22,590 nt of DNA from a virus: positions 1 to 22,590 of IMG/VR virus record IMGVR_UViG_3300013137_000107, one strand, 5' to 3'. Of the stretch, positions 14,704-20,682 are shown piece after piece. Every line of letters starts with the position of its first letter. Position 1 is the first letter of the stretch. The notes beneath the pieces are model-generated. The model saw nothing but the letters and a program-made list of their open reading frames with translations, had not been told where the DNA came from and ran no database searches. The position numbers were made by a program, and so were the translations under genes.

Positions 14704-15035
14704 GCTAGTATTTCGTCTTCCTCGAATCGTACCAAGGTTAACTCATAATGCGGTATTCCTTGAACATATGACCAGTCCTCAACTCCTCGCACCGTCAACC
14801 ATTCTCCTGTACCAGATACTGTTATTCTGTCTCCAACAAGTACTCCTGAGTTTGTGGTAAAGCCAATATAGGTCTGACCGAATATTCCATTTACTACTAT
14901 TGTCTCCTCAGGACTTGCTGGCTGCAATTGACATTTTACAGACTGCAATCCTTCTATAAGAGAATAAGACTCTTTCTTTGAATTATCAGAGTCTTTTTTT
15001 AGTCTCGCAACACTAATTGCATGATCCAATATCAT
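14700..15035 (-). CDS. Head closure / head-tail adaptor protein (111 aa)
   Basis: After a basic N-terminal helix (ISVARLKKDSDNSKKE) comes a small beta-barrel pattern: GIFGQTYIGFT, VLVGDRITVSGTGEWLTVRGVEDW, then PHYELTLVRFEEDE. This is the composition of head-closure proteins of the SPP1 gp16 / HK97 stopper group, where a barrel plugs the connector until the tail docks. It follows the connector gene by two bases and overlaps the gp10-like gene as ATGA. Size and order agree with the head-to-tail module. No distinct catalytic feature is expected. Confidence 0.65.
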   Translation of the reverse strand: MILDHAISVARLKKDSDNSKKESYSLIEGLQSVKCQLQPASPEETIVVNGIFGQTYIGFTTNSGVLVGDRITVSGTGEWLTVRGVEDWSYVQGIPHYELTLVRFEEDEILA

Positions 15036-15037
15036 AA

Positions 15038-15727
15038 TTACGTTAAAATCCAGCGATGCGCCATCCTATAATTATTAAGAATGGTAATCGCATCTTTGTA
15101 ATATTCGCTTCTTCCATCGCGCTCACGCCACCTCTTCATAACTCTACCTTGACTCATCATCTCAAGGTTCTCCTTATTATATTGCCTTGTTACTATATCC
15201 GCAACAAGATAGACTGTTGCCATTCTTACGTCTGCCGGAACCGTTGTATAGCCACCAACATAGGCGGTTCGTATAAAGAAGCGTTGCGCCTTAAGCTGCG
15301 CAAAGTTACGAATAATGCTTCCTGTGATGGCTAACTCCCAGTTTGGATAATAAAGTCTATCCGCACTTGAAGGAATATTATATTTTGGCGTTCCTTCACC
15401 TGTCGTAAGCGTTATATCAATCGTAGCCGTTCCTTTAATAAGCTCAAGCTTACTGATTGATTGTATGGGAGCCTTACGAGGAAACCACAGAAGATTCAAA
15501 TCGTCATCAATATGACCATCAACCACTTCATTTGTGATTGATTCTGATAGCATTCCTTTCGGAAAGTTATATCCAGTGTACTGATTAACCGTCTGCTCTG
15601 CAGCAGCAATCCAATCAGTAATCTGTGGAGAGAAGGTGTTGTCAATATCCAACAGTAGGAAATTTTCAACATCTGTCTCCGTGCAATAGCCTATAGGTGT
15701 GTAACTCATAGTTTTATTAAACTTCAA
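15038..15727 (-). CDS. Head-tail connector / adaptor protein (gp6-like, 229 aa)
   Basis: An N-terminal YCTETDVENFLL helix is followed by FSPQITDWIAAAEQTVNQYTGYNF, the hallmark helix and YTG turn of gp6/gp15-type adaptors (DUF3199-like). It then has a strand-rich insertion with PIQSISKLELIKG and a helical C-terminal half (ADVRMATVYLVADIVTRQYN). It would form a ring beneath the portal. The TTG at 15727 is chosen because AAAGGAT lies eight bases upstream, while the in-frame ATG at 15709 has no SD at a useful distance. That SD lies in the right arm of a strong hairpin (listed separately). Longer than SPP1 gp15, as in many low-GC phages. Confidence 0.7.
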   Translation of the reverse strand: MKFNKTMSYTPIGYCTETDVENFLLLDIDNTFSPQITDWIAAAEQTVNQYTGYNFPKGMLSESITNEVVDGHIDDDLNLLWFPRKAPIQSISKLELIKGTATIDITLTTGEGTPKYNIPSSADRLYYPNWELAITGSIIRNFAQLKAQRFFIRTAYVGGYTTVPADVRMATVYLVADIVTRQYNKENLEMMSQGRVMKRWRERDGRSEYYKDAITILNNYRMAHRWILT

Positions 15728-15728
15728 G

Positions 15729-15783
15729 GTTGTTATCCTTTTGTCTCAGCCTCTCCAAAAGGATTAGAAAGGCCGAGAACAAC
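15729..15783 (-). promoter_or_regulatory. Hairpin between capsid and connector genes that covers the connector SD
   Basis: On the transcribed strand, ATCCTTTTG (15764-15756) pairs perfectly with CAAAAGGAT (15743-15735) around a 12-base loop. A further GTTGTT/AACAAC pairing (15783-15778 with 15734-15729) extends it across a bulge. The right arm carries the connector's SD. No T-run follows, so it is not a canonical terminator. It could lower connector translation or protect the end of the capsid message. Confidence 0.55.
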
Positions 15784-15795
15784 CAGAACAGGAAC

Positions 15796-16806
15796 TTACG
15801 CCCCTGTGTTGAACTTTAACTGGAACGGTTCGCCGATAACCTTTAGCGCCAACGCTTCTACTATAAAAGAAATATAGGAGAAATATGCTGACGGAACGTC
15901 AACGCGCGACATAGGAATCAGCTCTTCCGATTCAATCCACACCTCACCACCTGGTGACTTTTCAGTCAAAAGGAGACCTCCGTAGCCAACAAAACGGCTC
16001 GGTTTGACCTCGATAAGACTTCCAGTTACTGGATTAACCACTTTTGCAAGAGCTAATCCCCCAACCACACCAGCTTGCTGTCCTTGATTAATTACGACCC
16101 TCTGAATCGATCCAGTTGTCTGGAGATCATCAGCGAGTGCCTGTAATTGTCTCGGAGAAGCAATGAGCAGTGTAGGATCAGAACCGTAAGCGTATAGTGT
16201 ACGACACCATTCGCCAACTCCAGAAGCTGTTACAAACGTAGCAACTCCAGAATTAGTTGTGATCTGTGCGTTAAGACCTGAGAACTCATTTGAGCGAGTG
16301 TCAGCATCTCCAGCAATGAGCATTTCCTCTTCGCCGAGCATCACCTCATACATCTTAATTCTCTCACGAGACTTCTGCATGTCAGGTTGTCCATCTCGAC
16401 CTCTAGAAGCTGCCAATGCCAAACCACCCACCTCCAACTTACGACCAAGGAGCTTATAGACCGCTGTTTCAGTACCATAAGTCTGTGACGTTTCGTTAGG
16501 AGCGCCAGCATCTGCAAACGCTATAGATGAGTTCGTTCCTGTGATTCCAATAAGGCTACCAATTCCTGTATGAAGTCCACTTGTCATTTTCTTCCATACG
16601 GCGGCCTGACCCTTTCCAACAGTCCTCGGAATTCTATTTCGGAGAGGAGTGTCAGTAGGAACAAGCAGTTTAATTTCCTCATCCAAATTTTCAGGAGAGA
16701 AAACTGAACGTGACGAAGGACTAAAAGTGTAAGACGAAGTGGTCTCAGCAGACTTACGAATCAGTTCTTTGATTTCCTCAATTGTACCTAGAACTTCTGT
16801 ATTCAT
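15796..16806 (-). CDS. Major capsid protein (336 aa)
   Basis: Position after protease and scaffold and before the connector, a size near 340 residues, and sequence pattern indicate an HK97-fold capsid protein. Features are an N-terminal helical segment with TIEEIKELIRKSAETT, then LDEEIKLLVPTDTPLRNRIPR (E-loop side). Next come QTYGTETAVYKLLGRKLEVGG and a long spine-helix region RIKMYEVMLGEEEMLIAGDA. A late PRQLQALADDLQT and a strand-rich end with VDVPSAYFSYISF close it. It should assemble as pentamers and hexamers. The SD AAGGGGGTGATT (16811-16822) is the strongest in the block with good spacing (nine bases), consistent with the most abundant virion protein. Confidence 0.85.
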   Translation of the reverse strand: MNTEVLGTIEEIKELIRKSAETTSSYTFSPSSRSVFSPENLDEEIKLLVPTDTPLRNRIPRTVGKGQAAVWKKMTSGLHTGIGSLIGITGTNSSIAFADAGAPNETSQTYGTETAVYKLLGRKLEVGGLALAASRGRDGQPDMQKSRERIKMYEVMLGEEEMLIAGDADTRSNEFSGLNAQITTNSGVATFVTASGVGEWCRTLYAYGSDPTLLIASPRQLQALADDLQTTGSIQRVVINQGQQAGVVGGLALAKVVNPVTGSLIEVKPSRFVGYGGLLLTEKSPGGEVWIESEELIPMSRVDVPSAYFSYISFIVEALALKVIGEPFQLKFNTGA

Positions 16807-16872
16807 ATTTAATCACCCCCTTCTATAGTTGAATAATAATTAGTAAAAGCAAAGTAAATACATATACATATC

Positions 16873-17721
16873 TCACTTCTTACTGGACATCTGCTTTCGC
16901 ATTTTCACCAGTTCAAACGCACGATCCACATAACCCTTGTTCATATAGTTATTAGGATCTTCGTTCTTCATTTTTTCCAGTGATTCCAGTTCCTTGTTGA
17001 TCTTTTCTAGAGATAGTTCTCCCGCATCTTCGGCGTTTCCACCTAATTCACGAGGATAAACCACCACCTTTGAAGGTGCTGGCATTTTTTCAAGCTTGGT
17101 AAGTCTTTCTTCAAGACCTGTTTTAAGTTCACCAATTGCTTTCAAAAGTTCAGCAGTTCCTTCTGAAGAAGTATCTGATTTCTTGACTTCCTCTTTAGGT
17201 GTCTCTACAACAACCTCTTTAGGAGTTTCACTTTTAGCAGATGCGCCTACAGCAGGAGCTTGCTTAATAAGTGATGTCAACAGTTCGAGTTTTGCACTAA
17301 GTGCAATAACAGAATCGTTTAACTTCTGGATTTTTTCTGAGGTTTCGTCGATAACCTTATCTACCTTTTCTGCCTTGTATGAAGGACATTTTGGACCACA
17401 CTCGTGTCCAGGTTTTCCATGTTCTACTTTTTTAGCATCTTCGGCATTTTCCTCGTCGGGAGTTTCTTTCGCTTCCTCCTTAGGATCTTCCTTAGACTCA
17501 TCTTTGGCGGGCGGAGCCTTTTTCTCGACTACCTCTTCCTTTTTAGGTTCTTCAGCTTTCTTTACTTCTTCGGCTGGTTTTTCAGCAGGTGCTTCGGCAG
17601 GAGCAGCAGGAGCTACCGGAGCTTCGACTGTTTTTTCTTCTACCTTTGGCTGTTCCACTGGTTTTTCCTCAACCTTAGGAGCATCGGCGGCCTTTTTAAC
17701 CTCTTCTTTTTTGTCTGTCAT
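16873..17721 (-). CDS. Nested scaffold product from an internal start (282 aa)
   Basis: AAAGGAGGTGAATT (17726-17739) is followed, ten bases after its AGGAGG core, by an in-frame ATG at 17721 (codon 181 of the long ORF). The short product begins MTDKKEEVKKAADAPK and consists exactly of the low-complexity and coiled-coil scaffold part, without the N-terminal domains. The SD is far better than anything before the long start. This parallels lambda, where scaffold Nu3 starts inside the protease gene C; here the upstream part is not the protease. The two forms would share the C-terminus that contacts the capsid protein. Confidence 0.65.
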   Translation of the reverse strand: MTDKKEEVKKAADAPKVEEKPVEQPKVEEKTVEAPVAPAAPAEAPAEKPAEEVKKAEEPKKEEVVEKKAPPAKDESKEDPKEEAKETPDEENAEDAKKVEHGKPGHECGPKCPSYKAEKVDKVIDETSEKIQKLNDSVIALSAKLELLTSLIKQAPAVGASAKSETPKEVVVETPKEEVKKSDTSSEGTAELLKAIGELKTGLEERLTKLEKMPAPSKVVVYPRELGGNAEDAGELSLEKINKELESLEKMKNEDPNNYMNKGYVDRAFELVKMRKQMSSKK

Positions 17722-18261
17722 TTCTAATTCACCTCCTTTCATATGATTAACTGATAATTTTTGAGAAGCAACTTCAATGCCTACTTGCTTTGCTGCGGCA
17801 ACAAGTTTAGAGTGTGCCGAAGCCTTAGCCGACGCTGGAATCTGTGTTTGATCCAAGCGTGCGAGCGCATTTCTAACATGTGCGGCATCAACCTTTCCGT
17901 TCTTATCTCTAAATGGTAGATGTCTTTTCGACCGAGGTGTGGTTTTCCCTTCACCATCTTTATCTCCTGGTTCAACATAAGCAAAACTAGAGTCTGGTAA
18001 TGTATTAACATAGGCGGTTGTCCAGACTGCTTTTTCTACATCGTTTGATTCTCCTTCAGATTTATTTGACACAGAATTATGACAAATAGCAATCGCATGA
18101 GATTTTCTTTCTTTCTCATCAGGATATTTTTCTTTCATTTTTGAATCGACCATTAGGTCCTTTACACAACGTTCCATTTTAGGAAGATCTTTTTCCGAAA
18201 CACCTGGGTATGGCATATCTGTTTTTTGTGAATTTTTAATCGGCTCTTTTTCATTTACCAT
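16873..18261 (-). CDS. Scaffold-type protein with N-terminal DUF6582-like domain (462 aa)
   Basis: Residues ~16-64 carry a YPGVSEKDLPKMERCVKDLM ... HAIAICHNSV pattern seen in phage protease/scaffold-associated proteins. Residues ~79-165 (TTAYVNTLPDSSFAYVEPG, then HLPFRDKNGKVDAAHVRNAL, and SAHSKLVAAAKQVGI) resemble the DUF6582 module. From 181 on the protein is low-complexity (Pro/Ala/Glu/Lys), with a HECGPKC motif near 296-302. Coiled coils follow (EKIQKLNDSVIALSAKLELL; LLKAIGELKTGLEERLTKLE), ending in a basic tail. This is the profile of a capsid scaffold. No SD precedes the ATG, and a terminator-like hairpin lies ~20 bases upstream, so the full-length form may be scarce compared with the nested product. 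Confidence 0.7.
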   Translation of the reverse strand: MVNEKEPIKNSQKTDMPYPGVSEKDLPKMERCVKDLMVDSKMKEKYPDEKERKSHAIAICHNSVSNKSEGESNDVEKAVWTTAYVNTLPDSSFAYVEPGDKDGEGKTTPRSKRHLPFRDKNGKVDAAHVRNALARLDQTQIPASAKASAHSKLVAAAKQVGIEVASQKLSVNHMKGGELEMTDKKEEVKKAADAPKVEEKPVEQPKVEEKTVEAPVAPAAPAEAPAEKPAEEVKKAEEPKKEEVVEKKAPPAKDESKEDPKEEAKETPDEENAEDAKKVEHGKPGHECGPKCPSYKAEKVDKVIDETSEKIQKLNDSVIALSAKLELLTSLIKQAPAVGASAKSETPKEVVVETPKEEVKKSDTSSEGTAELLKAIGELKTGLEERLTKLEKMPAPSKVVVYPRELGGNAEDAGELSLEKINKELESLEKMKNEDPNNYMNKGYVDRAFELVKMRKQMSSKK

Positions 18262-18281
18262 AATTTATACTTACAAAAAAA

Positions 18282-18300
18282 CCACAGGTACTTCCTGTGG
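18282..18300 (-). terminator. Rho-independent terminator or attenuator just before the scaffold ORF
   Basis: On the leftward transcript: CCACAGG, loop AAGTA, CCTGTGG, then seven T (18281-18275). It lies 14 bases before the ATG at 18261 (counting from the end of the T-run) and about 40 bases after the likely transcription start. A second small hairpin, TGCCAAT/ATTGGCA (18305-18325), precedes it. Confidence 0.75.
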
Positions 18301-18347
18301 CGATTGCCAATCCTCAACATTGGCATCTACAACCTCTCTATAAAAAA

Positions 18348-18376
18348 ATTATTCCATACATGTCTACGTTTGTCAA
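18348..18376 (-). promoter_or_regulatory. Sigma70-type promoter upstream of the scaffold/capsid genes
   Basis: On the minus strand TTGACA (18376-18371), 17 bp, AATAAT (18353-18348). The -35 is perfect and the -10 matches five of six. The start of transcription is expected near 18341. It is followed by two hairpins, the second a terminator. A 22-bp palindrome lies 16 bp upstream of the -35. Confidence 0.65.
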
Positions 18377-18392
18377 TAGCATCTTATATCTA

Positions 18393-18414
18393 ATTTTCAC
18401 GCGGGCGTGAAAAT
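18393..18414. promoter_or_regulatory. 22-bp perfect inverted repeat, probable operator
   Basis: ATTTTCACGC-GG-GCGTGAAAAT: ten-base arms with a two-base centre and no mismatch. The short centre and near-complete symmetry suit a dimeric DNA-binding protein rather than an RNA hairpin. It lies between the stop of the 51-aa gene and the promoter at 18348-18376. A weak terminator for the upstream genes is the alternative, but no T-run follows on either strand. Confidence 0.5.
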
Positions 18415-18428
18415 GTTAACACATGAGG

Positions 18429-18584
18429 CTATTTTTTATCTTTAACCTGCTCTATTTGGATAACCTTTCCTATCTTTGGTAGCTCTTGCGTTGTCTGATT
18501 TACTATTTTAGGACTTTCATTAGCAGGAGAAAAGACCGACCTTTCGGGTGGTGTATAAGCATACGTCTGCGTTGTTTCAGCCAT
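18429..18584 (-). CDS. Small hypothetical protein (51 aa)
   Basis: ATG at 18584 follows the previous stop (TAA, 18587-18589) by two bases and opens 51 codons to TAG at 18429. The product begins MAETTQTYAYTPPERSVFSP and ends in a Lys-rich tail (EQVKDKK). The composition, rich in Thr, Pro, Gln and Lys, suggests a flexible protein. No family is recognised. The position between protease and scaffold, and the tight spacing to its neighbour, suggest a minor head-assembly or decoration peptide, without direct proof. Confidence 0.55.
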   Translation of the reverse strand: MAETTQTYAYTPPERSVFSPANESPKIVNQTTQELPKIGKVIQIEQVKDKK

Positions 18585-18586
18585 GG

Positions 18587-18757
18587 TTATCCGATTCTGT
18601 CATTAATGATTACTTTTTCAGGAACCTTTTGCACCTCTGCAACAGGTTGCTCCACAAACTTGACAGTCGCGTTCTTAATGACATGAGCCACGGGCTCATT
18701 TTTTGTTGTGTTTTCGGCTGATTCTTCATTTTTCTCATATTTTTTAGATTTAGACAT
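18587..18757 (-). CDS. Small hypothetical protein (56 aa)
   Basis: ATG at 18757 is eight bases after the protease stop and opens 56 codons to TAA at 18587. The product starts MSKSKKYEKNEESAENTTKN (basic then acidic, disordered) and continues with a strand-like part (PVAHVIKNATVKFVEQPVAEV). No family is recognised. It is packed between the protease and the 51-aa ORF in the same direction with gaps of only a few bases, so co-transcription is likely. Role unknown. Confidence 0.55.
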   Translation of the reverse strand: MSKSKKYEKNEESAENTTKNEPVAHVIKNATVKFVEQPVAEVQKVPEKVIINDRIG

Positions 18758-18764
18758 AATGTTT

Positions 18765-19451
18765 TTAAAGAACTTTCGTTAACGTGTCAAAGTATGTATT
18801 GGTAACTGAATACACTCCTTTGAGTGCTATTTGCTCTTTGATTGTCTCTTTAAGCTGCATAATAAGTTTGGTAAAAGCACCCTCATCCATTCCTTGAGCC
18901 TTTGCCTCATCAATCATGAAAGCAAGTGCGTTTGCCATTTGGATAAGCCTATCTGCATTTCTGAGTCCATAGTTGGGATCTTTCTCCACAATTGGTCCAG
19001 GTTCACCAGTTGATTTTTTTTTCATATCAATTTTGACAAGACTAAAGGTGGCGCTCGGATTCGCTGGCCTGTCAACAAGCGAAATCTCATTAAGGACAAG
19101 GTCTTCAATATTATTACCGACCTTTTTAACAACCTTTCCGCCAATAGAGAAGCCGTTATAAACACCTTCTTTGACTTTCTTCCATGCCTGTTCATCAACA
19201 ACCTTAGCCACAAGATACAGTCCTTTCTTGGTATTATCCACACTTGCCTGAATAGCCTTGCCAACCGCAGACCATTGATGCATTTCGCGAATATTAGCGT
19301 ATTTCATGTAATCAGGCAGAGCCCTCTCTACCGCCGCCAACTTAACAACTTCTCCTTGAGAATCAAGATCCTCCGTGGTTGCATATCCGGCGACGATTCT
19401 CTGGTCGTTATCTTTTTTCTCAAACGGAAGGTAAAGCTTAAGGTCATCCAT
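18765..19451 (-). CDS. XkdF-type prohead protease (228 aa)
   Basis: The N-terminal ~145 residues carry the XkdF / peptidase S78-like pattern: RIVAGYATTEDLDSQGEVV (~18-36) and IREMHQWSAVGKA with His58. VKEGVYNGFSIGGKV with Ser102 and LNEISLVDRPANPSA (~120-134) follow. His58 and Ser102 are the expected catalytic pair of the herpesvirus-assemblin-like serine protease fold. This enzyme trims scaffold and capsid protein during maturation. The C-terminal ~80 residues are a helical, Met/Lys-rich tail. It heads the head operon, behind the promoter at 19537-19565 and a terminator-like hairpin; no SD is visible before the ATG. Confidence 0.85.
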   Translation of the reverse strand: MDDLKLYLPFEKKDNDQRIVAGYATTEDLDSQGEVVKLAAVERALPDYMKYANIREMHQWSAVGKAIQASVDNTKKGLYLVAKVVDEQAWKKVKEGVYNGFSIGGKVVKKVGNNIEDLVLNEISLVDRPANPSATFSLVKIDMKKKSTGEPGPIVEKDPNYGLRNADRLIQMANALAFMIDEAKAQGMDEGAFTKLIMQLKETIKEQIALKGVYSVTNTYFDTLTKVL

Positions 19452-19472
19452 AGTGTGTGATGTATTTATAAC

Positions 19473-19497
19473 AAAAAAACCACGATTACTCGTGGTT
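19473..19497 (-). terminator. Rho-independent terminator or attenuator just before the protease gene
   Basis: On the leftward transcript: AACCACGA, loop GTAA, TCGTGGTT, then T's to 19473. The stem is eight perfect pairs. It lies about 33 bases after the likely transcription start and 21 bases before the protease ATG. A short GTTCAA/TTGAAC pairing upstream would compete with its left arm, so an antiterminator form is possible. Confidence 0.75.
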
Positions 19498-19536
19498 CAA
19501 TTTAAGAACTTTTCTGACTTGAACTCCTTATGTTTA

Positions 19537-19565
19537 ATCATAGTACAGGATATTTTTTTTGTCAA
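19537..19565 (-). promoter_or_regulatory. Sigma70-type promoter upstream of the protease gene
   Basis: On the minus strand TTGACA (19565-19560), 17 bp, TATGAT (19542-19537): perfect -35, five of six in the -10. It lies between the 98-aa gene and the protease. The leader then carries AAGGAG with no start codon nearby and the hairpin at 19473-19497. Confidence 0.75.
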
Positions 19566-19568
19566 GTG

Positions 19569-19865
19569 TTATATAAAATCAGAGTATATTACACCACGCC
19601 CTCTTATGTTAGAACTTTTTGGCATATAGATATCGTAAGTGTATCGTGTCGCCCGAACATTCGAGATTGCATACTCTGTTTTACTATTTGTTACAACTAC
19701 GGATGTCTTTGTCGAACTATCCCTTCTTGTATTTGCAACTAAGATGTTTAACTTAGCGGTTACTGTCTGGGTAACCAGTATGTAGTTTTCAAGCAGTAAA
19801 TTACTACCATCTTCATTAAGAAGTGTTCCACCATCTTCTTTTAATATTTTGCAGTAAGAAATCAT
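19569..19865 (-). CDS. Hypothetical phage protein (98 aa)
   Basis: The N-terminus has ILKEDGGTLLNEDGSNLLLE, an 'EDG..LL.E' pattern I have seen in small phage structural proteins. The rest is beta-rich, with repeated Val/Thr stretches (LVTQTVTAKLNILVANT; TSVVVTNSKTEY) and an aromatic end. It looks like a small beta-sandwich, perhaps a decoration or fibre-associated protein. It is the last gene before the protease promoter and lies downstream of the HNH island. No SD is seen at the ATG. The function is not established. Confidence 0.5.
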   Translation of the reverse strand: MISYCKILKEDGGTLLNEDGSNLLLENYILVTQTVTAKLNILVANTRRDSSTKTSVVVTNSKTEYAISNVRATRYTYDIYMPKSSNIRGRGVIYSDFI

Positions 19866-19885
19866 ACATATTTAACAACCAATCA

Positions 19886-20005
19886 CTACCATGCACTACA
19901 ACATCTGTCGGCATGCCCTACAACATCTGGCGGTTTGGTTCGTGGTCGCTCTATTTTAGGGAAGTTTTCCCACCGTATACTGTAAAACCATTTCAAAACT
20001 TCCAT
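19886..20005 (-). CDS. Doubtful 39-residue ORF overlapping the decayed gene copy
   Basis: ATG at 20005 opens 39 codons (beginning MEVLKWFYSIRWENFPKIER) to TAG at 19886. It overlaps the start-less gene copy (19956-20090) in another frame and runs through two 22-bp tandem repeats. There is no SD and no recognised family. It may be a chance frame in decayed DNA; it is listed because it is the only ORF covering the 19866-19955 stretch. Confidence 0.25.
   Translation of the reverse strand: MEVLKWFYSIRWENFPKIERPRTKPPDVVGHADRCCSAW
19890..19933. repeat. Two tandem 22-bp repeats
   Basis: Copies at 19890-19911 and 19912-19933 begin CATGC and end CGG, with 20 of 22 positions identical. They lie just past the decayed gene copy. 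A 22-bp unit is not a multiple of three, so they are not a coding repeat. Confidence 0.75.
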
Positions 20006-20090
20006 GGTTCGTACTTACCCAAGTAGGACTAACCACAATTCTATAACCCATACGATCACAAAGTTGTTGATACTTACCTTGTTTTAACGA
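19956..20090 (-). pseudogene. Start-less partial second copy of the 67-aa gene
   Basis: This open stretch of 44 codons runs from just after an in-frame stop (20091-20093) to TAA at 19956 and has no suitable start. Its translation contains YQQLCDRMGYRIV, then SPTW, and ends TVGKLP. The intact neighbour at 20714 has YEALCTRMGYFIV, then SLVW, and ends TVGLLPKNNA. The match covers residues ~23 to the end of the 67-aa protein; the first ~22 codons are missing. The HNH gene's stop (20074) overlaps its beginning. It is therefore a diverged duplicate cut off at its 5' end by the HNH gene, not an exon of the intact copy. Confidence 0.7.
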
Positions 20091-20676
20091 TTAACCAATA
20101 ATAAAGAAAATCCCAATCTAATGTTGTTTTTTCAGCCAATGTTTTTAAGTCAAAGTTCTTACCATCAATTATAATCCTATGAGTATTTTGTTTATTTCTT
20201 GCCTGTTTATAAACTGGTATCCATGCACAATTTCCTGGAACATACCCTTTATTAACATCAATTCTTTCAATTGAATATCCTGCTTTTGGTTTTTTCCCAA
20301 CGTCATTATAAAATTTTAGAAAATCTTTATTCCATTCTGAATCAATATTAATACCACGCCCTCCGTAATAATTAAATGATTTATTATTTGGATTATTACA
20401 TCTATCTTTAATAGAACACCAAGTGACATATTCTGGTAAACGTTTATATCCTACTGATGCCCCGTTTTTTAAATTGGCTTCGTGGGCTCGTTGTTTTTGT
20501 AAACAACCACAACTTTTAATTTTATTCTTCCTTAAATGATAACCTTCAACAATTTTAGTATTACCACACTCACAAGCACATAACCACATTAATCTACCAG
20601 ATTTACTTGATTTAGCTAACTTAATAACAGTAAGTTTGTTAAACTTCCTACCAACCATCTCTATTTTATGTGACAT
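20074..20676 (-). CDS. HNH homing endonuclease, copy 2 (200 aa)
   Basis: I use the ATG at 20676 (MSHKIEMVGRKFNKLTV), because the frame's upstream part overlaps the 67-aa gene and a promoter lies just before this start. The N-terminal domain has CACECGN and KSCGC (four cysteines, zinc-binding). The nuclease core has WCSIKDRCNNPNNKSFNYYG, GRGI..D..W, and SIERIDVNKGYVPGNCAW, the HNH-family pattern of phage free-standing homing nucleases. The C-terminal part (FDLKTLAEKTTLDWDFLYYWL) is likely a DNA-recognition helix region. It should cut a site in the uninvaded version of this locus and spread by repair. A partial gene duplicate lies immediately downstream. Confidence 0.85.
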   Translation of the reverse strand: MSHKIEMVGRKFNKLTVIKLAKSSKSGRLMWLCACECGNTKIVEGYHLRKNKIKSCGCLQKQRAHEANLKNGASVGYKRLPEYVTWCSIKDRCNNPNNKSFNYYGGRGINIDSEWNKDFLKFYNDVGKKPKAGYSIERIDVNKGYVPGNCAWIPVYKQARNKQNTHRIIIDGKNFDLKTLAEKTTLDWDFLYYWLIVKTR

Positions 20677-20682
20677 ACTCTT

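Noticed and set aside
16807-16872. Possible promoter directly before the capsid gene
   Set aside because: TTGCTT and CTATAG-like boxes can be found at about 18 bp, but both hexamers are poor; the strong SD explains high expression without it.
17096-17746. Long rightward ORF (216 codons) across the scaffold gene
   Set aside because: It is antisense to the low-complexity Pro/Ala/Glu/Lys coding region, whose codons produce long open frames on the other strand. It is Ser/Phe-rich, has no domain and runs against all neighbours. The same holds for the rightward ORF at 17404-17727.
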